Below, piece by piece: positions 1 through 7,775 of a DNA stretch of 19,639 bases (its first letter is position 1; the number at the start of each line of letters is the position of its first letter). The notes beneath the pieces were generated by a model that made no database searches, was not told where the DNA came from, and was given only the letters and a program-made list of their open reading frames with translations. The position numbers and the translations under genes are program-made. Source of the DNA: CAZMCC01 sp964564695 (GTDB taxonomy: Bacteria; Planctomycetota; Phycisphaerae; Phycisphaerales; UBA1924); contig CAZMCC010000075.1 of NCBI GenBank assembly GCA_964564695.1, forward strand, positions 1 through 19,639. The letters run 5' to 3'.

Positions 1-820
1 TCGGCTGGAAGGTGCCGATGCCGACGCGGTCCTTCTCGCTGAGGATGATGCGGCGCACCTTCACGTGGTCCATGGCGCGGCGCCAGTCGCCGGCGTAGTG
101 CTTCATGAGCTCGGCGTAGACGCGACGGCAGAAGGGGCAGAGCTCGCCGGAGATCTTGAGCTTGCCGCCGCGGTTGGTCGGGGTGAAACGGTCGTTGAGG
201 CGGGCGAAGATGTCGTCGCGGGCCTCCTTGGGGACCAGGAGCAGGGGCTCCTCGTGCATGGGGCAGGGGAACTCGTGGCTCTTGCCCCCACCACCCCCGG
301 CGCCGCAGTGCTCGTCGAGCTGCCAGGAGTAGCTGTACAGGGCGCCGGCGTCGGAACGGCTGTACCACTCGAGGCCCTTCTTGAGCAGGCGGGCGATGGT
401 GGACTTGCTGGAGCCGACGGGCCCGTGGAGCAGGAGGATGCGCTTGTCGGTGCCGTAGCCCTCGGCGGCGGAGCGGAAGACGTCGACGAGCTGCATGAGG
501 GCGAAGTCGAGGCCGAAGATGGCGTCGGCGCCGGTGTCGATGGGGTCGCTGAAGAAGTGGTAGCGGACGACGTCCTTCTTGAAGAGGCGGTACTTCTCGA
601 AGCCGAAGGAGAGGATGGCGTCGTACATCCGCTGGTACGCGGTGCGGACGACGCCGGGGTTGGCGAGCACGATGTCGAGGTAGTCGGCGAGCCCGCCCTC
701 CCAGTGGTGCTGGCGGAAGCTCTTGCGGTCGAGGCGGTTCTCGATCTGGGCGAGCAGCTCGTTGGCCCCGCGCCCGTGCTCGAACGCTCCGGAGATCGGC
801 TTGGTGGTCTCTTCGCGCAT
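1..820 (-). CDS. prkA: PrkA-family serine protein kinase, N-terminal part (cut by window edge)
   Basis: The reading frame starts at ATG 820 (minus strand) and is open to base 1, giving 273 residues of a protein usually about 640-690 long. PrkA (YeaG) kinases are cytosolic, with an AAA+-like N-terminal domain, and act in stationary-phase and nutrient-stress signalling. Family landmarks read directly: P-loop GPVGSSKST (about 133-141, Lys139), the segment CPMHEEPLLLVP, a CPFC pair in GELCPFCRR, and KDRVGIGTFQP at the visible end. An AAGGAAGG Shine-Dalgarno-like stretch lies about 11 nt upstream of the ATG, supporting this start. The residue before the P-loop lysine is Ser rather than the consensus Gly. 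The usual partners (yeaH-like and spoVR-like genes) would lie outside the window and cannot be checked. Family assignment is firm; the rest of the protein is not visible. Confidence 0.93.
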   Translation of the reverse strand, partial: MREETTKPISGAFEHGRGANELLAQIENRLDRKSFRQHHWEGGLADYLDIVLANPGVVRTAYQRMYDAILSFGFEKYRLFKKDVVRYHFFSDPIDTGADAIFGLDFALMQLVDVFRSAAEGYGTDKRILLLHGPVGSSKSTIARLLKKGLEWYSRSDAGALYSYSWQLDEHCGAGGGGGKSHEFPCPMHEEPLLLVPKEARDDIFARLNDRFTPTNRGGKLKISGELCPFCRRVYAELMKHYAGDWRRAMDHVKVRRIILSEKDRVGIGTFQP

Positions 821-1110
821 TGCCGGGAAGTCCTTCCTTGGAACAAACACGCGTCCAGCGGTCGACGCAAAATAACCGACCACGCCCGGGCCAACACCCG
901 GCGAAAGCGTCTGATCGCGCGTCGAAACCCCACGCCGGCCTTTGGGACCATCGGCTGGGTCGGCCCGAGCGCGCCTGAGCCTCTCTCTATCGGCGACGCG
1001 GGGGCGTTCAAAGAAGGGGACCGGCCGACTCGCCGGTCGTTTCCTCATCCGGTTATACGTCCACCCCCCCGGTTCGGATCAGGGGCGCACGCCCCTATCA
1101 TGGATGAAAG
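821..1110. other. divergent spacer between prkA and the methyltransferase operon
   Basis: This 290-nt non-coding stretch must hold promoters for both directions. I see no convincing -35/-10 pair; a TATAAC/GTTATA stretch lies at 1052-1058. It contains two hairpins: GACCGGC (1019-1025) with GCCGGTC (1032-1038), and AGGGGCG (1081-1087) with CGCCCCT (1090-1096). The second ends 14 nt before the downstream ATG and could mask its translation start. Confidence 0.5.
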
Positions 1111-2127
1111 ATGGATAACGGCCGTTCCAACCCCTCCCAGACGCCTCCGGGCCCCCCGACCCCGTCTTCATCTGATTCGCCTCCTGATCACGGCTCGGCG
1201 AACGATGCGGGAGTGGATGCGTCGCCGTCGTCGGCACAGACGTCACGCCTGAAGGCGCTGGTCTATCGGGCCATGCGCCCGGGCCTGGCGGACGTGCACG
1301 CGAAGCTCGACCAGCTCGCGGTGCACTGGACCGAGACGCTCATCCGCGACCTCATGGGAGCCGGGCTGTGGCGGGGCACGCTGGCCGAGGGCGCCGCGAT
1401 CGGCCCGTCGCTGCCGACGATCCTGGGGCTGGGGGAGAAGTACCGCCAGGAGCTCGCGTTCTGGGTCTCGCTGGTTCACGGCGAGTGCCAGCGGGTGTTT
1501 GGGGGAGACTTCGCTACGGTCTACGGCACGTGGCAGCGCGCACGGATGGCCGAGCTGGGCAAGTTCCTGGGGCTCGCGGGCGAGGCCGAGCTGCACGCGT
1601 GGACGCGGGGGAAGACGGCCGTCGAGCTGGGGCCGGGGCCGTTCCCGTCGATCTGCGTTGTGCCGTGGCGGCGGGCGATCGCGGTGGACCCGATCGCGGA
1701 CGGGTACGTGGCGGAGAAGCTGCTGCCGCCGGAGGCCCAGAGCGTGGTGTTCCTGGCGTCGACGGGGGAACGGGTTCCGTTGCCCAGCGGCGTGGCGGAC
1801 ATCGTGGTGATCGAGAACGCGCTGGATCACGTGGATGACCCGCGTGCGGTGCTGCAGGAGATCCGGCGGCTGCTGCGCCCCGACGGGCTGCTGTGGCTGC
1901 TGGTGGACCTGATGAACTACCGCGACGCGATGCACCCCAACCCGTTCACCGAGCACACCATCCGGCAGATGCTCAGCGAGACGGGGTTTGCGGTGGTGCG
2001 CGACCGGGTGGGGGACCACAAGTCGCACCCCGAGGCGTACGGGGAATACCGGGGGCTGCTGCGACGGCTCGGTGCGCCGACCCCCACGGTCGTGGCGCGG
2101 ACGGGCGCGACGGCGGCGGGCGTGTAG
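1111..2127 (+). CDS. class I SAM-dependent methyltransferase (Methyltransf_11 type)
   Basis: The product is 338 aa. The first 45 residues or so are Pro/Ser/Asp-rich and probably disordered. A Rossmann-type SAM-binding motif I is visible as AVELGPGPFPS (about 170-180). Residues about 229-258 show the motif II/III pattern ADIVVIENALDHVDDP followed by LRRLLRPDGLLWLLVD, typical of Methyltransf_11. The substrate cannot be inferred. The ATG at 1111 has only a weak purine stretch (GGATGAAAG) upstream, and a 7-bp hairpin ends 14 nt before it. The trmB ATG follows the stop by 4 nt, so the two are probably co-transcribed, which hints at (but does not prove) an RNA-related or housekeeping role. The internal Met near residue 55 is a less likely start. 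Confidence 0.85.
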   Translation: MDNGRSNPSQTPPGPPTPSSSDSPPDHGSANDAGVDASPSSAQTSRLKALVYRAMRPGLADVHAKLDQLAVHWTETLIRDLMGAGLWRGTLAEGAAIGPSLPTILGLGEKYRQELAFWVSLVHGECQRVFGGDFATVYGTWQRARMAELGKFLGLAGEAELHAWTRGKTAVELGPGPFPSICVVPWRRAIAVDPIADGYVAEKLLPPEAQSVVFLASTGERVPLPSGVADIVVIENALDHVDDPRAVLQEIRRLLRPDGLLWLLVDLMNYRDAMHPNPFTEHTIRQMLSETGFAVVRDRVGDHKSHPEAYGEYRGLLRRLGAPTPTVVARTGATAAGV

Positions 2128-2131
2128 CCGC

Positions 2132-2863
2132 ATGCCGCCCTCTCATGGACAAGGAATTGAAGTCCCTCCCCCACCCCACCCGCGCGGCGTGTTCATCGAG
2201 CACGACGATCTACCCGCGCTGCCCGACACGATCGCGGCCGAGCCGCGGGCCGGATTCCTCGACCCGCGCGCGTGGTTCGGCGACCCTTCGCGCCCGTTCG
2301 AGATTGAAGTCGGCTCCGGGAAGGGCACGTTCCTCGTCCAGGAAGCGGGGGGAGCGGAGCGGCAGGGGCACAACTTCCTCGGGATCGAGTGGGCCCGCGA
2401 GTACGCCGAGTACGCGGCCGATCGCGTGCGCCGGCACGCGCTGACCAATGTCCGCATCCTGCACACCGACGCCGGCGAGTTCCTCCGCTGGCGCACGCCC
2501 GACGCGATCGCGACGGTGATTCACCTGTACTTCCCCGACCCCTGGCCCAAGTCGCGGCACCATCGGCGGCGCATGTTCCAGGATCGGTTTCTCGAGGATG
2601 CGCGGCGCATCCTCGTGCCCGGGGGCGAGCTGCGGGTGGTCACCGATCACGACGACTACTGGGCGTGGATGCAGGATCGCGCGAAGGCGTGGCTGCGCCC
2701 GCGCGATCCGGCGGCGCCGGATTCGCCGGGCGGGTTCGAGCGCCGTGAGTTCAACCCTCCCGTGTCGGCGGGCGAAGGGGAACTCGTGGGAACGAACTTC
2801 GAGCGCAAGTACCGGCGTGAGGGGCGCCCCTTCAACGCCCTGGTTCTGCGGCGCCGCGGATAA
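2132..2863 (+). CDS. trmB: tRNA (guanine-46-N7)-methyltransferase TrmB
   Basis: TrmB transfers a methyl group from SAM to N7 of G46 in the variable loop of tRNA. The 243-aa reading shows the family signatures in order: EVGSGKGTFLV (about 59-69, SAM motif I), NFLGIEW, NVRILHTDA, the hallmark FPDPWPKSRHHRRRM (PDPWPK at 135-140), and a C-terminal TNFERKYRREGRPFNAL segment matching the conserved T-x-[FY]-E-x-[KR] region. Length is normal for the family. The ATG at 2132 lies 4 nt after the preceding stop but lacks a clear Shine-Dalgarno; GTG 2189 (VFIEHDDLP) is a possible alternative start 19 codons in. The frame is open further upstream into the preceding gene, but that extension overlaps the methyltransferase and is not believed. 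Confidence 0.94.
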   Translation: MPPSHGQGIEVPPPPHPRGVFIEHDDLPALPDTIAAEPRAGFLDPRAWFGDPSRPFEIEVGSGKGTFLVQEAGGAERQGHNFLGIEWAREYAEYAADRVRRHALTNVRILHTDAGEFLRWRTPDAIATVIHLYFPDPWPKSRHHRRRMFQDRFLEDARRILVPGGELRVVTDHDDYWAWMQDRAKAWLRPRDPAAPDSPGGFERREFNPPVSAGEGELVGTNFERKYRREGRPFNALVLRRRG

Positions 2864-2967
2864 CCCGGACAGGCCCGTCGCCACCGGCGGAAGAGGCCGC
2901 ATAGACCCACATCGAGCGCTTTCATACTGGCGGCCGGCGGGGCGCTCGCCAGCGGCAACGTCGATAA

Positions 2968-2988
2968 CTGAAACGCCGGCGTTGTCAG
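2968..2988. promoter_or_regulatory. palindrome upstream of the hybrid kinase
   Basis: AACGCCGGCGTT (2972-2983) is a perfect 12-bp palindrome flanked by CTGA (2968-2971) and TCAG (2985-2988), which extend the dyad with one bulged G. It lies 59 nt before the kinase ATG. A CATACT hexamer at 2923-2928 resembles the -10 of the HU-like gene but has no matching -35. The site could be an operator or a leader hairpin; no regulator is identified. Confidence 0.3.
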
Positions 2989-3046
2989 CGCCGGTCGCCG
3001 GCTCGGGGCCGACGCGTCGAAACGTCAAGTGGAATGCGGAGAGGCC

Positions 3047-5356
3047 ATGAACGCCCCTCGGCCGGGATCGACCCCCGTGCAATCGCTGCGTCGCAGGACG
3101 CTGCTCTGGCTCGCGCTGGGGCTGACGGTGGCGATCGGCGTCATCGACGCCGTGTGCGATCACGTGGTCATGCAGGGCTTCCTTGCGCTCGAAGAGAAGC
3201 TCACGGTGCGCAACTTCGAGCGGGTGCGCGAAGCGATCTGGCACGAGAACGAAGCGCTGGGAATGAAAGTGAGCGACTGGGCGGTGTGGGACGATTCCTA
3301 CCGCTTCCTGTCGCGCGAGGGCGACGAGGGGTATGACCCGGCGTATCGCGAGCAGTACATCAAGAGCAATCTGCACGACGGAGCGCTCGGGCTCCTGGGC
3401 ATCCACGGGGCGATCTATTACGATCGCGACGGCAAGCGCGTGGGCGAGCACACGGTCGAGGGCTGGGGCCAGGCCGACGCGCGGCTGAACGACGAGATCG
3501 ACCGGGTCGGACGCTCCGCGGTGGCCGCCCCGATCCTCGGGCCGGTGCCCGAAGCGGGCGGGATTGTGCTGCTGGCCGCGCGCCCGATCCTGCAGGGCGA
3601 TGAGTCGGGGCCGAGCCGCGGTTCGCTTGTCTTTGTGAGGCGTCTCGACCGCGAGCTGATGCGCCGGCTCCAGACCATCACGCATTCGGTGTTCGACTTC
3701 GCGGTGCCGTACGCCGGCTCGCCCGATCACCACGTGGACGTGACCAACCTCGATGAGAACCGCAGCGCGGCGCGGGGCCCGCTGATGGGAGTGTGGGGAC
3801 GTCCGGTGGCGATGCTCGAGGCGATCAAGCCGCGCGAGATCGCCGCGCAGGGCGGGCGGACGGTGCGGGCGTTCAACATCGCGCTGGTGGTTGCGGCGCT
3901 CGTGTTCGGCACGCTGAGCATGCTGGCGCTGGGCAAGCTGGTGCTGTCGCGGGTGGAGCAGCTGGGGTACGACGTGTCGTGCGTCTCGAGCGCGGCGAGC
4001 GCCTCCCGGCGCGTGCGGACGCAGGGCACCGACGAGCTCGGGGCGCTGGCGCGGGCGATCAACGAGATGCTCGCCGGGCTCGACCAGAGCGCGGCGGACC
4101 TCAAGACCCGCAACGCCGAGCTGGCCCACGCCCGCGACGCGGCGGACGCCGCCAACCGCGCCAAGAGCGCGTTCCTGGCGAACATGAGCCACGAGATCCG
4201 CACGCCGATGGCCGCGATCACGGGGTTCGCGGACCTGCTGCTCGATCCGGATCAGCGGGCCGAGGACCGGGTGGACTGCGTGCACACGATCCGGCGGAAC
4301 GCCGAGCACCTGCTGGGGCTCATCAACGACATCCTCGACCTGTCGAAGATCGAGGCGGGCAAGATGAGCGTCGAGCGGGTGGCGTGCGACCTCAGCGTGG
4401 TCGTCCGCGACGTCATCGCGGTGGCGAACGTGCGGGCGTCGGCCAAGGGCATCGCCCTGGCGGCGGAGTTCCGTCCCGAGGTGCCGGTGCGGATCATCAC
4501 CGACCCGACGCGCCTGACGCAGATCCTGGTGAACCTGGTCGGCAACGCGGTGAAATTCACGGAGAGCGGAGGGGTGCGGCTCGTTGTCGGGACCGAGCAC
4601 ATCGACGACCGGACGGTGATCCGCTTCGACGTTCTGGACACCGGCATCGGCATGGCGCCCGAGCAGGTTGCCGGGCTGTTCCGGCCGTTCGAGCAGGCCG
4701 ACGCGAGCACGACGCGCCGCTTCGGCGGCACGGGCCTTGGGCTCACGATCTCGCGCGACCTGACCCGCGCCCTGGGCGGCGACATCACGGTCGTGAGCGT
4801 CCCCGGCGACGGGAGCATCTTCACCGCCACGATCGATTCCGGGCACGTCGCCGGACAAGCGCCGATCGACGCGGAGCGCCCCGGCGCCGCCACCGACGCG
4901 GTCTCTCATCCGATGTGGCCCACGGTGCCTGGAGCGCTCGCGGTCGGCGGCACCGTGCGGGTGCTCGTGGCCGAAGACGGGCCGGACAATCAACGGCTGA
5001 TCTCGTTCCACCTGCGGCGCGCGGGGGCGGTGGTGGAGGTCGTCGAGAACGGGCGTGACGCCGTCGAACGGGCCTCGGCCGCGGTGGCCCAGGACACTCC
5101 GTTCGACATCATTCTGATGGACATGCAGATGCCTGTGCTGGACGGATACTCGGCGACGAGCCTGCTCCGCCAGCAGGGGTACACCGGCAAGGTGATCGCC
5201 CTGACGGCGAACGCGATGGCGGGGGACCGGCAGAAGTGCCTGGCCGTGGGGTGCGACGCGTATCTGACCAAGCCGGTCGAGGCCCGCAGCCTGGCGGAAC
5301 TCGTGGAGCGGGCTCGGGCGGCACAGGGTTCGGCGGTGTCGACCGCGGCGGCCTGA
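3047..5356 (+). CDS. CHASE4-domain hybrid sensor histidine kinase with receiver domain
   Basis: The 769-aa membrane sensor kinase has these parts in order: TM1 at about 19-41; an extracytoplasmic CHASE4-like sensor domain (DWAVWDDSYRFL near its N-terminus); TM2 at about 276-300; a HAMP-like linker and short coiled coil; HisKA with FLANMSHEIRTPM (phospho-acceptor His382); HATPase_c with N-box LVNLVGNAVKF, DTGIGMA, FRPFEQAD and GGTGLGLTIS; and a C-terminal receiver with LMDMQMP (Asp692) and conserved Lys742 in YLTKPVE. The signal is sensed outside the membrane; phosphate would pass His382 to Asp692 and then to an unseen HPt protein, as no HPt domain or separate response regulator is in the window. 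ATG 3047 is preferred over GTG 3029 because GGAG (3038-3041) sits 5 nt upstream. The downstream pckA has its own Shine-Dalgarno after 155 nt and is probably separate. Confidence 0.92.
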   Translation: MNAPRPGSTPVQSLRRRTLLWLALGLTVAIGVIDAVCDHVVMQGFLALEEKLTVRNFERVREAIWHENEALGMKVSDWAVWDDSYRFLSREGDEGYDPAYREQYIKSNLHDGALGLLGIHGAIYYDRDGKRVGEHTVEGWGQADARLNDEIDRVGRSAVAAPILGPVPEAGGIVLLAARPILQGDESGPSRGSLVFVRRLDRELMRRLQTITHSVFDFAVPYAGSPDHHVDVTNLDENRSAARGPLMGVWGRPVAMLEAIKPREIAAQGGRTVRAFNIALVVAALVFGTLSMLALGKLVLSRVEQLGYDVSCVSSAASASRRVRTQGTDELGALARAINEMLAGLDQSAADLKTRNAELAHARDAADAANRAKSAFLANMSHEIRTPMAAITGFADLLLDPDQRAEDRVDCVHTIRRNAEHLLGLINDILDLSKIEAGKMSVERVACDLSVVVRDVIAVANVRASAKGIALAAEFRPEVPVRIITDPTRLTQILVNLVGNAVKFTESGGVRLVVGTEHIDDRTVIRFDVLDTGIGMAPEQVAGLFRPFEQADASTTRRFGGTGLGLTISRDLTRALGGDITVVSVPGDGSIFTATIDSGHVAGQAPIDAERPGAATDAVSHPMWPTVPGALAVGGTVRVLVAEDGPDNQRLISFHLRRAGAVVEVVENGRDAVERASAAVAQDTPFDIILMDMQMPVLDGYSATSLLRQQGYTGKVIALTANAMAGDRQKCLAVGCDAYLTKPVEARSLAELVERARAAQGSAVSTAAA

Positions 5357-5511
5357 CCGGTACCAAACAGAACCAAAATACGACCCGGAACGCGCTCCCT
5401 TTGCGGGCGGTCGCACGTAGACTCCCGACCTGTCGCTTGCGGGCCGCAGTGTCCCCGGAAGGTCGGGGAACGACGTTTGCGCCGCCGCGAGCCTTCGGAG
5501 GCTGACCCGCC

Positions 5512-7116
5512 ATGACGACCCTTGCCCGCCCCCCCCACCCTGCCCTGGATCTTTCCGCCGCCCGCATCCACAAGAACCTCGCCCCGGCGAAGCTCGTCGA
5601 GATGGCCTTGGCCCGCGGCGAGGGCACGCTGGCGGCGAACGGGGCGATCACCTGCCGCACGGGCGACCGCACGGGTCGCAGTCCGAAGGACAAGTACCTC
5701 GAGGACACCGCGGCGATCCACGACAAGATCGGCTGGGGCGGGTTCAACGCGCCGATCACGCCGGAGAACTTCGACTTCGTGCTCGACATGGCGACCGAGC
5801 ACCTGAACAAGCAGAAGGACCTGTTTGTGTTCGAGGGCTTCGTGGGGGCGGACCCGAAGAACCGCCTGGGCGCGAGGGTGGTGACCGAGCAGGCGTGGCA
5901 CAACCTGTTCATCCGGACGCTGTTCATCCCGCAGGGCTCGCCCGCGGCCGGGCCGAACGCCGTGTGGAAGCACGACTGGACGATCCTGAACGCCGGTCGG
6001 CGCCGGCTGACGGCCGAGGAGCAGGCGAAGCTGGGCGTGAAGAGCCCGGTGATCATCATCCAGAGCCTGACCCGCAAGATGGTGGTGATCGTCGGCAGCG
6101 AGTACGCCGGGGAGATGAAGAAGAGCCTGTTCTACGCGATGAACTTCGACATGCCCGAGGTGGGCGTGTTCCCGATGCACTGCTCGGCGAACGTCGACAA
6201 GAAGGACAAGAGCAACGTCGCGCTGTTCTTCGGGCTTTCGGGCACGGGCAAGACGACGCTCAGCGCGGACCCGAACCGGGCGCTGATCGGCGACGACGAG
6301 CACGGCTGGGGCGATGGCGGCGTGTTCAACTTCGAGGGCGGGTGCTACGCCAAGTGCATCAAGCTCTCGAAGGAGGGCGAGCCGCAGATCTTCAACGCGA
6401 TCAAGTTCGGGAGCGTGCTCGAGAACACCGTCGTCGATGAGACGACGCGCCTGCCCGACTATGACAGCGCCAAGTACGCCGAGAACACCCGGGCCACCTA
6501 CCCCATCGACTACATCCCGGACGCGATCATCCCGTCGATCGCGGGGCATCCCAAGAACGTCGTCTTCCTCACGGCCGATGCGTTCGGCGTGATGCCGCCG
6601 GTGGCGAAGCTGAGCCGCGAGCAGGCGATGTACTACTTCGTCAACGGCTACACGAGCAAGCTCGCGGGCACGGAGATGGGCGTCACCGAGCCGCAGCCCA
6701 ACTTCTCGGCCTGCTTCGGGGGCCCGTTCCTGCCGCGTCCGGCGAAGGTCTACGCCCAGATGCTCGCCCAGAACGTCGCCAAGCACGGCGCCGACGTGTG
6801 GCTGCTCAACACGGGCTGGTCCGGCGGGCCCTACGGCACCGGCCAGCGGTTCAGCCTCAAGTACACCCGCGCGATGGTGACGGCCATCCTCAACGGCAGC
6901 CTCAAGAACGCGAAGTTCACGCCGGACCCGGTGTTCGGCCTGCCCCTGCCCGACAAGGTGGAGGGCGTTCCCAGCGAGGTGCTCAACCCGCGGAACACGT
7001 GGAAGGACGGCACGGCGTACGACGCGAAGGCGAAAGAACTGGCGAAGAAGTTCCGGGACAACGACGCGAAGTTTGACCTGCCGAATGAGGTTCGCAGCGC
7101 CGGACCTCGCGGGTAA
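5512..7116 (+). CDS. pckA: phosphoenolpyruvate carboxykinase (ATP)
   Basis: This cytosolic enzyme of gluconeogenesis converts oxaloacetate + ATP to phosphoenolpyruvate + CO2 + ADP. The 534-aa length is typical. Diagnostic motifs of the ATP-dependent class are present: TGDRTGRSPKDKY (substrate-binding Arg), the P-loop GLSGTGKTTLSAD (Lys247), and the kinase-2/metal motif LIGDDEHGW (Asp261, Asp262), followed by NFEGGCYAKCIKL and NTGWSGGPYGTGQRFSLKYTR. GGAGG at 5497-5501 lies 10 nt before the ATG. A TAGACT hexamer at 5418-5423 could be a -10 element, but no matching -35 is seen. The last codons (VRSAGPRG) overlap a short CGCCGGACCT segment that is repeated in the hairpin just downstream, so the extreme C-terminus may derive from repeat sequence. 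Confidence 0.97.
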   Translation: MTTLARPPHPALDLSAARIHKNLAPAKLVEMALARGEGTLAANGAITCRTGDRTGRSPKDKYLEDTAAIHDKIGWGGFNAPITPENFDFVLDMATEHLNKQKDLFVFEGFVGADPKNRLGARVVTEQAWHNLFIRTLFIPQGSPAAGPNAVWKHDWTILNAGRRRLTAEEQAKLGVKSPVIIIQSLTRKMVVIVGSEYAGEMKKSLFYAMNFDMPEVGVFPMHCSANVDKKDKSNVALFFGLSGTGKTTLSADPNRALIGDDEHGWGDGGVFNFEGGCYAKCIKLSKEGEPQIFNAIKFGSVLENTVVDETTRLPDYDSAKYAENTRATYPIDYIPDAIIPSIAGHPKNVVFLTADAFGVMPPVAKLSREQAMYYFVNGYTSKLAGTEMGVTEPQPNFSACFGGPFLPRPAKVYAQMLAQNVAKHGADVWLLNTGWSGGPYGTGQRFSLKYTRAMVTAILNGSLKNAKFTPDPVFGLPLPDKVEGVPSEVLNPRNTWKDGTAYDAKAKELAKKFRDNDAKFDLPNEVRSAGPRG

Positions 7117-7141
7117 CGCGAGCGTTCCAGAAGTCACGCCA

Positions 7142-7244
7142 ATGGGACGCCGGACCTGAGTCTTCGAGGGTCCGGGTTGGTTTGACGTGCGCTATGTCCA
7201 GCGGGCACCCGGACCTTCGCAGAGCCTCAGGTCCGGCGTCCCAT
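7142..7244. repeat. long imperfect inverted repeat (about 100-nt hairpin) after pckA
   Basis: The arms TGGGACGCCGGACCTGAG (7143-7160) and CTCAGGTCCGGCGTCCCA (7226-7243) are perfectly complementary over 18 nt, extended by A7142:T7244. Inside them, 7165-7177 pairs with 7207-7219 over 13 positions (one G:U), and 7161-7163 pairs with 7221-7223. The loop is about 29 nt. The result is a nearly continuous stem of about 35 bp. It starts 25 nt after the pckA stop and could terminate or stabilise that mRNA, or be a copy of a dispersed palindromic repeat. There is no T-tract after it. Confidence 0.8.
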
Positions 7245-7326
7245 CGGGCGCGGTGGGGCGCTAGTCGGCCGGGGTTGCCGGGGTCTCCCGTAGCGCCGGG
7301 GGGGCGGCATTTTTTCTCAATCCTGG

Positions 7327-7347
7327 ATATATCTGGAACCGATATAT
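7327..7347. promoter_or_regulatory. candidate PadR operator overlapping -10-like sequence
   Basis: ATATATC (7327-7333) and GATATAT (7341-7347) form a perfect 7-bp inverted repeat with a 7-nt spacer. It is strikingly AT-rich for this region and ends 35 nt before the padR ATG. TATATT at 7343-7348 could be a -10 element. PadR regulators commonly bind such dyads and repress their own operon; that reading is an inference. Confidence 0.5.
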
Positions 7348-7382
7348 TCGTCCGCGAGTATCCATTGGCAAGGAACGATCCC

Positions 7383-7775
7383 ATGCCGCCGCTCAAGAAC
7401 GATCCCCTCGAACTCGTCGTCCTCTCGGTCCTCGCCGACGGCGAGCAGTACGGCTACGCCATCACCAAGCAGGTCGCCGCCCGGTCCGGCGGCGAGATGA
7501 AGCTCTCGCCGGGCGTGCTCTATCCCCTGCTGAGCCTGCTCGAGAAGCAGGGCCTGATCACGAGCACCTGGGAAGAAGTTCGGGCCGATCGCCCGGCTCC
7601 CGAGGCCGGCGAGGTCGAAGGCGACGCCCGTGGGCGGCGTCGCAAGTGGTACCGGCTTTCGGCCAAGGGCAGGAAGCGGCTGTCGCAGCGCATCGAGGCG
7701 CACCGGGCCCATCAGCGCATGATCGAGTCGTTCCTGAACGGGCGCGGGCGGGCGACGGAAGAGGTGGCCCCATGA
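7383..7775 (+). CDS. PadR-family transcriptional regulator
   Basis: The product is a 130-aa winged-helix repressor. It begins MPPLKNDPLELVVLSVLADG and shows the PadR pattern: EQYGYAITKQV (helix 2), LSPGVLYPLLSLLEKQGLI (recognition helix and wing entry), and RRRKWYRLSAKGRKRL (wing, Y-x-L-[ST]-x-x-G), then a C-terminal dimerisation helix. PadR proteins generally repress an adjacent gene and themselves. ATG 7383 follows an AAGGAA stretch by about 9 nt; the open frame extends to 7182 but that part covers the inverted repeat and the dyad, so it is untranslated. Its stop overlaps the next start (ATGA at 7772-7775), indicating translational coupling with the membrane partner. The stretch at about 63-80 (ADRPAPEAGEVEGDARG) is an insertion in the wing, longer than usual. 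Confidence 0.93.
   Translation: MPPLKNDPLELVVLSVLADGEQYGYAITKQVAARSGGEMKLSPGVLYPLLSLLEKQGLITSTWEEVRADRPAPEAGEVEGDARGRRRKWYRLSAKGRKRLSQRIEAHRAHQRMIESFLNGRGRATEEVAP

Noticed and set aside
65..1252. 395-aa open frame on the plus strand
   Set aside because: It lies antisense to the prkA coding region, is a Val/Gly/Glu-rich shadow with no domain pattern, and runs through the divergent spacer.
1988..2131. upstream extension of trmB
   Set aside because: It overlaps the methyltransferase in another frame and does not resemble TrmB; family similarity starts after 2132.
2210..5416. 1068-aa open frame on the minus strand
   Set aside because: It is Arg/His-rich and antisense to trmB and the hybrid kinase, both of which have clear motifs. 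Long antisense frames are expected at this GC content.
4990..7137. 715-aa open frame on the minus strand
   Set aside because: It is antisense to the kinase receiver and pckA, with low-complexity composition and no recognisable motif.
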